Assembly (NCBI RefSeq): GCF_018860635.1
Contig: NZ_JAHKPT010000004.1
Location: 1 to 64,000 of the forward strand
Length of the DNA: 64,000 bases
Origin: Aliiglaciecola lipolytica
GTDB taxonomy: Bacteria > Pseudomonadota > Gammaproteobacteria > Enterobacterales > Alteromonadaceae
Direction: 5' to 3'
Each line of letters begins with the position of its first letter. Within the stretch, counting starts at the first letter, position 1. Shown here in pieces: positions 1 to 6,633 of the stretch. Position numbers and translations under genes: made by a program. A model generated the notes under the pieces. It saw only the letters and a list, made by a program, of their open reading frames with translations. It had not been told where the DNA came from and made no database searches.

Positions 1-85
1 TGGTGGAGGGGGCAGGATTCGAACCTGCGAAGGCTGAGCCGGCAGATTTACAGTCTGCTCCCGTTGACCGCTTGGGTACCCCTCC
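1..85 (-). tRNA. tRNA-Tyr (GTA anticodon)
   Basis: On the minus strand this folds as a class II tRNA. The acceptor arms GGAGGGG and CCCCTCC pair, the TTCGAATCC T-loop is present, and the anticodon loop CTGTAAATC carries GTA. The long variable arm and the 85-nt length fit bacterial tRNA-Tyr, and CCA is encoded at the 3' end. The 3' end lies exactly at the window edge, so linked tRNA genes could follow outside. Confidence 0.97.
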
Positions 86-97
86 AAAGAGGCGCGT

Positions 98-125
98 ATA
101 CTAACAGGAAATTTCAGTGTGTAAA
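98..125 (-). promoter_or_regulatory. Sigma-70-type promoter of tRNA-Tyr
   Basis: On the minus strand TTTACA (120-125) is followed after 16 nt by TAGTAT (98-103). A GC-rich discriminator (ACGCGCC) comes next, just upstream of the tRNA 5' end. Such a discriminator is typical of stable-RNA promoters under stringent control; that regulation is inferred. Confidence 0.6.
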
Positions 126-181
126 TAGAATTAAAGATTTTTTTTTAATTAACGATAAAAATAGATTAAAAGGAAAATACT

Positions 182-655
182 TTGACTGCTGAAATATCCC
201 CACAATTTAAAGTGGCCATTTCTGACCTCGAATGGTCGGGAACCCTTAATCGTGCTCTAGAGCAAGGGGATAAATTCGCATTGTTATTGGCGATGTTGGA
301 AGATGACTACCTGCAACGGCCTAATGTAAACGGTGGCGCTGATGAACCTAGCCATTTTCCCAGTAGCATTTCAAAACACTACTACCCACAAACTCCACTC
401 CAAGCAGAGCAGCAAGACTGGTCATTAGCACGCACAACAAGTGAATTAATGGCGCAAAATGTGAGTGACGCTATCCTCTGGCAGCGAATGCATCCCCAAC
501 CATTATCCATATTCAATGATGCCAAACGAATTGAACCTGAAGTGAAAATTAATTGTGGTTATCATACCCAACAACGATTCCACGCTGCACACTCGGCCAA
601 CACAATAGATGTAGATGAAACCAAACTCTACGATATCTTAAATGAGATAAGTTAA
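182..655 (+). CDS. Conserved hypothetical protein (possibly VC2046/SO_2500 family)
   Basis: This is a 157-residue soluble protein with no signal peptide or membrane segment. The N-terminal part contains a leucine/alanine-rich stretch (LNRALEQGDKFALLLAML), and the middle has SLARTTSELMAQ. The size and the opening pattern resemble a small gammaproteobacterial family named after VC2046/SO_2500, whose function is unknown; that assignment is from memory and tentative. Translation appears to begin at TTG, 8 bases after an AAAGGA ribosome-binding site. The gene lies between tRNA-Tyr (divergent) and trhO, whose own promoter starts 36 bases after this stop codon, so it is probably transcribed alone. 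Confidence 0.6.
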   Translation: MTAEISPQFKVAISDLEWSGTLNRALEQGDKFALLLAMLEDDYLQRPNVNGGADEPSHFPSSISKHYYPQTPLQAEQQDWSLARTTSELMAQNVSDAILWQRMHPQPLSIFNDAKRIEPEVKINCGYHTQQRFHAAHSANTIDVDETKLYDILNEIS

Positions 656-690
656 TTAGCTAATTATTAACCCTAATTAATTTACGGTTT

Positions 691-718
691 TTGCAAAATT
701 ATCTGTAGTTGGTATAAT
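691..718 (+). promoter_or_regulatory. Sigma-70 promoter of trhO
   Basis: TTGCAA (691-696) and a perfect TATAAT (713-718) are separated by 16 bases. A GC-rich discriminator follows. The predicted transcript starts about 50 bases before the trhO ATG at 773. Confidence 0.7.
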
Positions 719-772
719 CCGCGCCGCAAAAAATGCTTTGGTTTTACGTTCCAATTCGCAAAAAGGTTAAAT

Positions 773-1765
773 ATGTCTAAATTCATTGTTTGCGCAATGT
801 ATAAATTTGTTGCGCTTGAAAACTATAAAGAAATGCGTCAGCCACTCATTGACGTGTTAGAAAGTCACAATATTAAAGGTACCTTGTTACTTGCTAGTGA
901 AGGTATTAACGGAACTGTCTCTGGGACCCGTGAAGCAATTGATAGTCTAATTGCGTACCTCAACAGTGATCCCCGTATCAATCCAATTTCCTGTAAAGAG
1001 TCTCTAGATGACGTGCAGCCATTCTATCGTACCAAGGTGAAACTCAAAAAAGAGATTGTCACTATGGGAGTAGAAGGTATTGATCCAAAAAGAACTGTAG
1101 GCACATATGTGAAGCCTGCGGACTGGAATGCATTGATATCTGACCCTGAAGTCTTACTGATTGATACTCGTAATGATTACGAAATTGAAATTGGTACTTT
1201 CGAAAATGCAGTCAACCCTAAAACTGACTCTTTTCGGGAGTTTCCCCAGTATGTAGCAGATAATCTCGATCCTAAAAAGCATAAAAAAGTAGCGATGTTT
1301 TGCACGGGGGGAATTCGTTGTGAAAAATCCACTGCATTTATGAAGGAGCAGGGATTTGAAGAGGTGTATCACTTAGAAGGGGGGATTTTAAAATATTTGG
1401 AAGAAGTCCCTGAGCAAAATACTATGTGGAAAGGCGATTGTTTTGTATTTGATAACCGTGTTGCAGTTGATCATAAATTACAAAAAAGTCACTACGAAGC
1501 TTGTTATGCTTGTCGTCTACCCATAACTGAAGAAGATAAACAAACACCAGAATATGAACCAGGCGTGAGTTGTCCTAAATGTTTTGGTAAACACACAGAT
1601 GAGCAGATTGCGCGTTTTCGTGAACGTGAAAAGCAGGTGAATTTAGCTAGAGAGCGCAACGAAGAACATGTGGGATCTGAAGCTCGAAAGGCGACAAAGT
1701 TGCGTCGACAACGTAAAGCGGCTGAGCGCAGAGAAAGACGTTTAGCTGCAGGTAAGTCAGCGTAG
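773..1765 (+). CDS. trhO: tRNA uridine(34) hydroxylase, rhodanese family (TrhO/YceA)
   Basis: TrhO hydroxylates uridine 34 of certain tRNAs to 5-hydroxyuridine, using oxygen and independently of prephenate, as a step toward cmo5U/mo5U wobble modification. The 330-residue product has the family's N-terminal acylphosphatase-like domain (about 1-95, with [14 protein letters not shown]) and a central rhodanese domain (about 125-220). The active-site loop is [10 protein letters not shown], with Cys177 as the catalytic candidate. A C-terminal Cys cluster (CYAC and CPKC) follows, then a very basic Arg/Lys tail. Length and motifs match E. coli YceA. Another cmo5U-pathway gene, cmoM, is far away in this window. 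It has its own promoter. Confidence 0.95.
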   Translation: MSKFIVCAMYKFVALENYKEMRQPLIDVLESHNIKGTLLLASEGINGTVSGTREAIDSLIAYLNSDPRINPISCKESLDDVQPFYRTKVKLKKEIVTMGVEGIDPKRTVGTYVKPADWNALISDPEVLLIDTRNDYEIEIGTFENAVNPKTDSFREFPQYVADNLDPKKHKKVAMFCTGGIRCEKSTAFMKEQGFEEVYHLEGGILKYLEEVPEQNTMWKGDCFVFDNRVAVDHKLQKSHYEACYACRLPITEEDKQTPEYEPGVSCPKCFGKHTDEQIARFREREKQVNLARERNEEHVGSEARKATKLRRQRKAAERRERRLAAGKSA

Positions 1766-1832
1766 ACAGACACACTTATAACGCGTTAAACTGCCGTTTG
1801 AATTAAATTAGAAAGTATTATAAGACTTAAAT

Positions 1833-2081
1833 ATGACCGACAAAACACCATTGGATGACAGCAAAATTGCTGAGATTCGCAAAGAGTTTGACTTTTTTGA
1901 CCACGATAAAAATGGTCAAATTGATTTACCTGAGTTTATAGAGCTTTTAACCATCCTTTCGCCAAAAACAAAAGCGAGTCACGTTCAAGAAGGCTTCTCA
2001 TTGATTGATGAGAACAATGATGGATTCATCGACTTCGAAGAATTTCTAGATTGGTGGCAAGAGGCTTGGTGGGAATATTAA
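1833..2081 (+). CDS. Small EF-hand calcium-binding protein
   Basis: An 82-residue acidic protein with two complete EF-hand loops and little else. Loop 1 is Asp23-Glu34 (DHDKNGQIDLPE) and loop 2 is Asp59-Glu70 (DENNDGFIDFEE). Both keep the Asp/Asn ligands at positions 1, 3 and 5, the Gly at 6 and the Glu at 12, so calcium binding is likely. There is no signal peptide, so it should be cytosolic, like a minimal calmodulin-type pair. It ends in a Trp-rich helix (DWWQEAWWEY) that could be an interaction surface. The partner and role are unknown. The gene follows trhO by 67 bases and is closed by a strong terminator. Confidence 0.88.
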   Translation: MTDKTPLDDSKIAEIRKEFDFFDHDKNGQIDLPEFIELLTILSPKTKASHVQEGFSLIDENNDGFIDFEEFLDWWQEAWWEY

Positions 2082-2106
2082 TTCCATTTACAAATTGCAG
2101 TTTTTG

Positions 2107-2129
2107 AAAGCCCCGCAAGGGGCTTTTTT
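2107..2129 (+). terminator. Rho-independent terminator after the EF-hand gene
   Basis: AAAGCCCC and GGGGCTTT form an 8-bp stem with a GCAA loop, followed by a T run. It sits 25 bases after the EF-hand stop codon and before the PaiB-like gene, so the two are separate transcription units. Confidence 0.9.
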
Positions 2130-2160
2130 ATGTTCAAAGATGATATTTGTGGAGAAGCCC

Positions 2161-2778
2161 ATGTATGTTGAGAAAAAATTTCAGTTATCAGACTTGGATG
2201 CGATGCGAAGTTTTATCGCACAAAATAGTTTTGGATTAATTGTATCTACTGATTTGAATTCTACCCATCTGCCATTTGTTTGTGATGTGGATGAAAATGG
2301 TAAACTATGTTTGTTTGCCCATATGGCCAAAGCCAACCCTCACTGGAAAACTATCGACAATAACCGAGCGCTTGTTGTCTTTAATGGGGCGCACGCTTAC
2401 ATTTCTCCTAGCTGGTATGCGACAAAACCCGCTGTCCCTACTTGGAATTATGTGGCTGTTCATTGTTATGGGGTAGTGCAGTTATTAGATGAAGATGATA
2501 CTGCCTTAAGAATGCGCCAATTGATTTCTCACTATGAGCCTAGTTTGTTAAAAGATGACAGCACAATGCCTGAAGATTACCAGCAACGTCTTCGTCAGGC
2601 CGTGGTAGGTTTCAAAATGGAAATAGATGACATTCAGGGAAAAGAAAAACTTGGCCAACATCGTAAACATGAGGATCAACTCGGGGTCTTTTCGAGCTTA
2701 AATAATAGCGCGGATCCTGTTGCTAAGCTATTGGCTGAATACATGGAAGAACGCAGTCTGGGTAATGGTGAGACCTAA
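2161..2778 (+). CDS. FMN-binding PaiB-like protein
   Basis: A 205-residue member of the FMN_bind_2 (PaiB) family, a split-barrel flavin-binding fold related to pyridoxamine-phosphate oxidases. Bacillus PaiB was described as a negative regulator of sporulation and protease genes, but in Gram-negatives the role is not established. Visible family features are the opening MYVEKKF, a THLPFVCD segment, the HMAKANPHW stretch and the conserved NYVAVHCYG. The reading frame is open further upstream to 2095, but that extension runs through the terminator; GGAG at 2151-2154 supports the ATG at 2161. The gene is followed after 26 bases by ybaK and may be cotranscribed with it. Confidence 0.85.
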   Translation: MYVEKKFQLSDLDAMRSFIAQNSFGLIVSTDLNSTHLPFVCDVDENGKLCLFAHMAKANPHWKTIDNNRALVVFNGAHAYISPSWYATKPAVPTWNYVAVHCYGVVQLLDEDDTALRMRQLISHYEPSLLKDDSTMPEDYQQRLRQAVVGFKMEIDDIQGKEKLGQHRKHEDQLGVFSSLNNSADPVAKLLAEYMEERSLGNGET

Positions 2779-2804
2779 ACCTTTTAATTAATGAGTATTG
2801 AAAA

Positions 2805-3275
2805 ATGACACCTGCAATTAATCTTGCCAAAAAACGTAAAATTCAATATACCGTCCATCAATATCAGCATGATTCAGACACTAAATCATTTGGCTTAGAG
2901 GCTGCAGAGAAGCTGGGATTAGCCCAACAACAAGTATTTAAAACCTTGGTTGTTGAATTTGATGGAAAGGAATTGGCAGTGGCCATTTTACCGGTTAATA
3001 CTAGCCTGAGTATGAAGTTGATGGCAAAAGCGTTAAGTGCAAAAAAGGTAAACATGGCGGACAAAGCTGATGTGGAGCGAGCCACCGGTTACGTATTGGG
3101 TGGTGTCAGCCCTTTAGGTCAAAAGAAACGCTTAAAAACCATTATTGATGATAGTGCTCAAAGGTTTTCGACAATCTATGTCAGTGCAGGCCGTCGAGGC
3201 TTGGAAATTGAATTGGCTGCTGATGATATCATCACCTTACTCAATGCAAAATACGCAGAGATTAGGCAGCAGTAA
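2805..3275 (+). CDS. ybaK: Cys-tRNA(Pro)/Cys-tRNA(Cys) deacylase YbaK
   Basis: YbaK is a trans-editing enzyme that hydrolyses Cys mischarged onto tRNA(Pro) by prolyl-tRNA synthetase. The 156-residue product spans one complete YbaK/EbsC domain. The VFKTLVV segment carries the conserved lysine, and the GYVLGGVSPLGQKKRL stretch is typical of the bacterial YbaK subgroup; the length agrees with E. coli YbaK (about 159). It follows the PaiB-like gene on the same strand. No terminator is visible after it; the transposon-associated repeat array begins 16 bases past the stop codon. Confidence 0.93.
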   Translation: MTPAINLAKKRKIQYTVHQYQHDSDTKSFGLEAAEKLGLAQQQVFKTLVVEFDGKELAVAILPVNTSLSMKLMAKALSAKKVNMADKADVERATGYVLGGVSPLGQKKRLKTIIDDSAQRFSTIYVSAGRRGLEIELAADDIITLLNAKYAEIRQQ

Positions 3276-3291
3276 ATCCCTTTTGGTTTAC

Positions 3292-3578
3292 TATTTTAAA
3301 CATGGACAGCCATATTATTTTAAACATGGACAGCCATATAGCATGAGCCAAAACAGCCAACATGGACAGCCACAAACTAGACTAGAACTAGACTCTTAGG
3401 AAAATAGAATCAACTATGCTTTAGTATGATTATTTTAAACATGGACAGCCATATAGCATGAGCCAACATGGACAGCCACATATCTTAACATAGCCAACAT
3501 AGCCAACATGGACAGCCACAAACTAGACTAGAACTAGACTCTTAGGAAAATAGAATCAACTATGCTTTAGTATGATTA
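3292..3578 (+). repeat. Nested direct-repeat array upstream of the transposase (REP-like)
   Basis: Six copies of the core CATGGACAGCC, all in the same orientation, start at 3301, 3325, 3361, 3440, 3467 and 3507. Larger units are built on them: a perfect 24-bp tandem pair (3292-3315 and 3316-3339), a 38-bp repeat (3314-3351 and 3429-3466) and a perfect 78-bp repeat (3355-3432 and 3501-3578). The array runs from 16 bases after ybaK to 16 bases before the transposase ATG. The core is the inverse of the GGCTGTCC core found downstream of the gene. Confidence 0.9.
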
Positions 3579-3594
3579 ATTCAGGGAGTGAATT

Positions 3595-4548
3595 ATGCCA
3601 CTGGCAAGGAAGCGACAAATCAATCTTTCAGATACCCCTTATTATCATTGTGTATCCCGATGTGTCCGGCGTGCCTTTTTGTGTGGTGAAGATGAACTGA
3701 CAGGGAAAAGCTATGAACATCGTCGCCAGTGGGTAGAAGACAGGTTATTGTTTTTAACCACCGTCTTTGCCATCGAAGTTTGTGCCTATGCAGTGATGAG
3801 TAATCACACCCATGTGGTGTTACATGTTAATGCTGACAAAGCTAAACATTGGACGGATACAGAGATTGCTCAGCGTTGGCATAAACTTCACAAAGGAACC
3901 TTGCTCTCACAAAGGTTAACCTCAAAAGAAACTCCCGTGTTCACAGACGATGAACAAATCACACTCCAGTCAACCTTGTCCGTTTATCGTAATCGCTTAA
4001 CCGACATTAGCTGGTTTATGCGAGAATTGAATGAGCCGATTGCTCGACAAGCGAATCAGGAAGACGACTGTACCGGTCACTTTTGGGAAGGGCGATTCAA
4101 GTCACAAGCACTATTGGATGAACATGCATTGGCAGCTTGCATGGTGTACGTAGACTTAAACCCTATCCGGGCAAAAATGGCAACAACCCCAGAGTCATCT
4201 AACCACACTAGTGTGAAACGCCGTATTCATGATTTTAAGAAAGGTTATCAGCCATCTACGTTAATGCCTTTTGTTGGCAACCCAAAACAGCCACAACCGC
4301 AGGGACTAATGTTCGATTTAGTCGAATATCTTAAGTTGGTTGACCTATCTGGTCGCAGTCTTAATCCCAATAAAAGAGGGGCAATTGATATGAGTGAATC
4401 ACCCATATTGCAACGTTTAGGGTTGGATGAACACACCTGGCAAGATATGTTTTTGACCTTTGAAACCAATTTTAGCGTGGCTGCAGGGCAATCAGACACC
4501 TTGAAACGCTATAAGCGAAAACGTCGGCAAAAAAATTCTGTAGGCTAA
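3595..4548 (+). CDS. REP-associated tyrosine transposase-like protein (Y1_Tnp, IS200/RAYT group)
   Basis: A 317-residue member of the Y1 transposase fold, single-strand HUH nucleases that cut with a tyrosine. The HUH motif is His71-Thr-His73 in VMSNHTHVVLHV. The probable catalytic tyrosine is Tyr185 in YVDLNPIRA, after the family block HFWEGRFKSQALLDE. Like other RAYTs it has one transposase domain and no accompanying TnpB. The C-terminal third ends in a strongly basic tail (KRYKRKRRQK). The ribosome-binding site AGGGAG (3583-3588) lies directly after the 78-bp repeat, so the promoter must lie within the array. Flanking repeats of opposite orientation fit the RAYT/REP arrangement, in which the protein acts on repeats spread through the host genome. 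The gene looks intact. Confidence 0.87.
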   Translation: MPLARKRQINLSDTPYYHCVSRCVRRAFLCGEDELTGKSYEHRRQWVEDRLLFLTTVFAIEVCAYAVMSNHTHVVLHVNADKAKHWTDTEIAQRWHKLHKGTLLSQRLTSKETPVFTDDEQITLQSTLSVYRNRLTDISWFMRELNEPIARQANQEDDCTGHFWEGRFKSQALLDEHALAACMVYVDLNPIRAKMATTPESSNHTSVKRRIHDFKKGYQPSTLMPFVGNPKQPQPQGLMFDLVEYLKLVDLSGRSLNPNKRGAIDMSESPILQRLGLDEHTWQDMFLTFETNFSVAAGQSDTLKRYKRKRRQKNSVG

Positions 4549-4740
4549 CGATTCCACTAAAGCCGCTTTTCATTTCAATTGTTTCTTTGCACAAGAGACA
4601 GGCCTCCCCCTGCACTAAATTCAGCTCAATAGCGCCCATTTCCCAGAAACCGATGATTCCATAGGTATTTATCTAGATAATGAGCGTATTAAAACCTTTT
4701 CGATAAAATCCATTAATAGTTATGAGCCACGATCTTTCAC
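4549..4740. other. Intergenic sequence after the transposase
   Basis: No convincing gene, RNA or terminator is visible here. The short open frame that begins farther right at 4765 runs through the repeats and the PEP-CTERM promoter and is not considered real. Confidence 0.5.
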
Positions 4741-4821
4741 TACTTTGAAAGGTGGCTGTCCAGATTGGAGACTTCTACTTTGAAAGGTGGCTGTCCAGAT
4801 TTGAGATACAGATTTGAGATA
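4741..4821 (-). repeat. Downstream inverted partner repeats of the transposase
   Basis: A unit beginning TACTTTGAAAGGTGGCTGTC occurs twice, at 4741 and 4776 (35-bp spacing), differing by one base near the end of about 31 bases. A 13-bp tandem repeat (CAGATTTGAGATA, 4796-4808 and 4809-4821) follows. The shared core GTGGCTGTCCA is the reverse complement of TGGACAGCCAC in the upstream array, so the transposase is bracketed by inverted copies. Confidence 0.85.
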
Positions 4822-4873
4822 ATGTTAATTAATCGTTTTGAGATATTTTCTTCCCTTCTTTTTGTCAGGGTTT

Positions 4874-4897
4874 TTTACAAAATTTACAATTTGTTAA
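4874..4897. promoter_or_regulatory. Candidate activator site for the PEP-CTERM gene
   Basis: TTTACAA occurs twice with 9-bp spacing (4874-4880 and 4883-4889), followed by TTGTTAA (4891-4897). This lies about 50-70 bases upstream of the -24/-12 element, where a bacterial enhancer-binding protein could sit. It is inferred from position and repetition only. Confidence 0.3.
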
Positions 4898-4942
4898 CCG
4901 ATGGGGAGTTAAAACGCTTAGTTTTCAACATGGTTGAAAATT

Positions 4943-4958
4943 TGGCACAAGGTATGCT
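4943..4958 (+). promoter_or_regulatory. Sigma-54 (-24/-12) promoter of the PEP-CTERM gene
   Basis: TGGCAC (4943-4948) is followed by ATGCT (4954-4958), matching the sigma-54 consensus TGGCACG-N4-TTGCW. The GG and GC dinucleotides have the required 12-base offset, and only the first T of TTGC is changed. Transcription would start near 4969, leaving about 65 bases of leader before the ATG at 5034. PEP-CTERM genes in several proteobacteria are known to depend on RpoN and the PrsK/PrsR two-component system, which fits. Confidence 0.72.
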
Positions 4959-5033
4959 GAAGCAATTACGTAGTTTTACAAATGTTAAGTAGTAGATCTA
5001 AGTGAGCCTATGTAATTAACAAGGAATAAAAAT

Positions 5034-5963
5034 ATGATAAATCGTTTCTCTAAACTCAGTATAGGGGTGGCTATATTGGCTTGCAGTACGGCTGCTTCAG
5101 CTAATTTAATCAACCTATTCGAAACTCAACGTGAAACCGATTTCGCCTATGCTGGCGTAGGGGGATTGCGTGGCACAGGAGTAGGTGATATTGCACTATC
5201 TGGTGTGTCAGGCACGGTCAGTCAAGCCTATCTATACTGGCATGGTCCTACATCATCAAGCGATTCAACATTTAATGCTAACGTTATGTTCAATGGCAGT
5301 GCTATTTCAGGCACTAATATCGGTTTTTCTGATGATAATTTCTGGGGACAGGATAACAGCCAAGCCTACCGCGCGGATGTGACTGGCTTAGTCAGTGGCG
5401 ATGGTACCTATGCTTTGTCAGGATTCTCGCCTGACAATTCAAATGGAGCATCTTTGGTCGTTTATTACGACGATGGTGATACCACAAACAACAGAGATAT
5501 AGTGACATTCGATGGCAATGATGCGAATTTCCCAAACTCTTATGATCCTGATGGATGGGACGTGACTTTGCCTGGTATTAATTATTCTGGTGGAACCGCT
5601 TCTCTAGTAATGGGGGTAAGTGATGGACAAGATTTTGGGATAGGCAACGACGGCCAATTTTTCATTAATGGCGTTGATATCGCAGGTCTTTTCGATGGCG
5701 CTTCAGTTCCCGCTACACCTGGCTCATCGGTAGGTAATGGCGGCCTTTGGGATTTAGTTGAGATTGATATAACGTCTTTCTTATCATTAGGCAGCAATAC
5801 TATTAACTTGACCCATAGTGGCTTTCAAGATGCACTGAGCGCTGTTCACTTTCATGTGAATTTACCAGCCGGTGCTGCACCACCGGACCCAGGTCAAGTG
5901 CCTGAACCAGGCGTTTTATTACTGTTAGCATCCGGTTTATTGATGCTTAAACGCCGTAAATAG
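5034..5963 (+). CDS. PEP-CTERM sorting domain protein (exosortase substrate)
   Basis: A 309-residue exported protein. It has a Sec signal peptide with probable cleavage after ASA near residue 23. A Gly/Ser/Asp-rich beta-type body follows with few charged residues and no recognised enzymatic motif. The C-terminus is a textbook PEP-CTERM tail: Val-Pro-Glu-Pro, a hydrophobic segment (VLLLLASGLLML) and the basic KRRK end. Exosortase (EpsH/XrtA type) is expected to cleave at the PEP motif and attach the protein to the outer surface or exopolysaccharide matrix; no exosortase gene lies in this window. The ribosome-binding site is AAGGAA. Expression is probably sigma-54 dependent from the element at 4943-4958. 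The specific function is unknown. Confidence 0.9.
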   Translation: MINRFSKLSIGVAILACSTAASANLINLFETQRETDFAYAGVGGLRGTGVGDIALSGVSGTVSQAYLYWHGPTSSSDSTFNANVMFNGSAISGTNIGFSDDNFWGQDNSQAYRADVTGLVSGDGTYALSGFSPDNSNGASLVVYYDDGDTTNNRDIVTFDGNDANFPNSYDPDGWDVTLPGINYSGGTASLVMGVSDGQDFGIGNDGQFFINGVDIAGLFDGASVPATPGSSVGNGGLWDLVEIDITSFLSLGSNTINLTHSGFQDALSAVHFHVNLPAGAAPPDPGQVPEPGVLLLLASGLLMLKRRK

Positions 5964-5985
5964 TAAACGTTAGTCTGATAGTGAC

Positions 5986-6021
5986 AAAGGGCACACGCTA
6001 GAATATGCGTGTGCTCTTTTT
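5986..6021 (+). terminator. Terminator after the PEP-CTERM gene
   Basis: The arms AAAGGGCACACGC and GCGTGTGCTCTTT form a 13-bp stem with one G-T pair and an 8-nt loop, then a T run. It lies 22 bases after the stop codon. The following sequence to 6276 shows no gene. Confidence 0.88.
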
Positions 6022-6276
6022 AGTTACGTTATGGGTTTCCCTAAAAAGCTTCGCAACGCAAAGCTTCAAAAATTATAAACGCCACAAAGTAGAAATAAAT
6101 TGTTGTATCAGTCGCTTGAGTGCAAAAGGGAGCTTTGAGGGATCTATGTTCTTCCAACTTTACCAACCTAGCTATAAATAATTAAGTTTGAAAGACTGTT
6201 TCTGGCAGGATACTGGCTGCGAAAACAGACAAAGAGCATTAATTTCGACGGACTGATTTAGGTTAAGCTATTCCCT

Positions 6277-6630
6277 TTAATGATTCAGTTGAGTTATGTG
6301 CAGTAATTCTCCAGCGGGGCCCCACAGATAAAAAACCTTGGCCCACGATTCGGCTTGAATCTCTGATAATTTGGTTTTGTATCGTGACTTTTTGGCTAAA
6401 GTGTAGGCTTCCTCAATATCAGATACGCATATCTGTAACATCAAATTTTCGGCTAATTGTTGATTATAAAAACGCTGTATGAAAAATTCACATTCGCCAT
6501 TTTTGCACAAGGTGAGATCATCTGTAACGTATTCACTGGTAAATCCCAATTGATTATAAAAACTGACCGATTTTTGATAATCTAAACTGGGTATAAATAC
6601 TTTGATATCTTCAACTTGCATAGGGCTCAT
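6277..6630 (-). CDS. VOC (glyoxalase/bleomycin-resistance fold) family protein
   Basis: A 117-residue protein with one VOC-type beta-alpha-beta-beta-beta module pair. It opens with VKVFIPSLDYQKSVSFYNQLGF-like sequence (the usual start of the fold around a substrate or metal pocket) and ends with GPAGELLHI, the conserved last strand. Members include glyoxalases, dioxygenases and antibiotic-binding proteins; nothing here fixes the substrate. The start could be the ATG at 6630 or the ATG three codons later at 6621. It begins 3 bases after the stop codon of the DEAD-box helicase gene, so the two are very probably cotranscribed, with translational coupling likely. Confidence 0.8.
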   Translation of the reverse strand: MSPMQVEDIKVFIPSLDYQKSVSFYNQLGFTSEYVTDDLTLCKNGECEFFIQRFYNQQLAENLMLQICVSDIEEAYTLAKKSRYKTKLSEIQAESWAKVFYLWGPAGELLHITQLNH

Positions 6631-6633
6631 GCT

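Noticed and set aside
2095-2160. Upstream extension of the PaiB-like gene
   Set aside because: The extra codons cover a strong terminator, and a good ribosome-binding site precedes the ATG at 2161.
3145-3399. 84-residue open frame running from ybaK into the repeats
   Set aside because: It overlaps ybaK out of frame and translates the repeats; no ribosome-binding site and no family pattern.
3292-3578. CRISPR-like look of the repeat array
   Set aside because: Repeat units differ in length, the spacing is irregular (24, 36, 79, 27 and 40 bases between cores), the intervening sequence is itself repeated, and no cas gene is near.
4765-4992. 75-residue open frame upstream of the PEP-CTERM gene
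   Set aside because: It begins inside the downstream repeats and covers the -24/-12 element and its candidate activator site.
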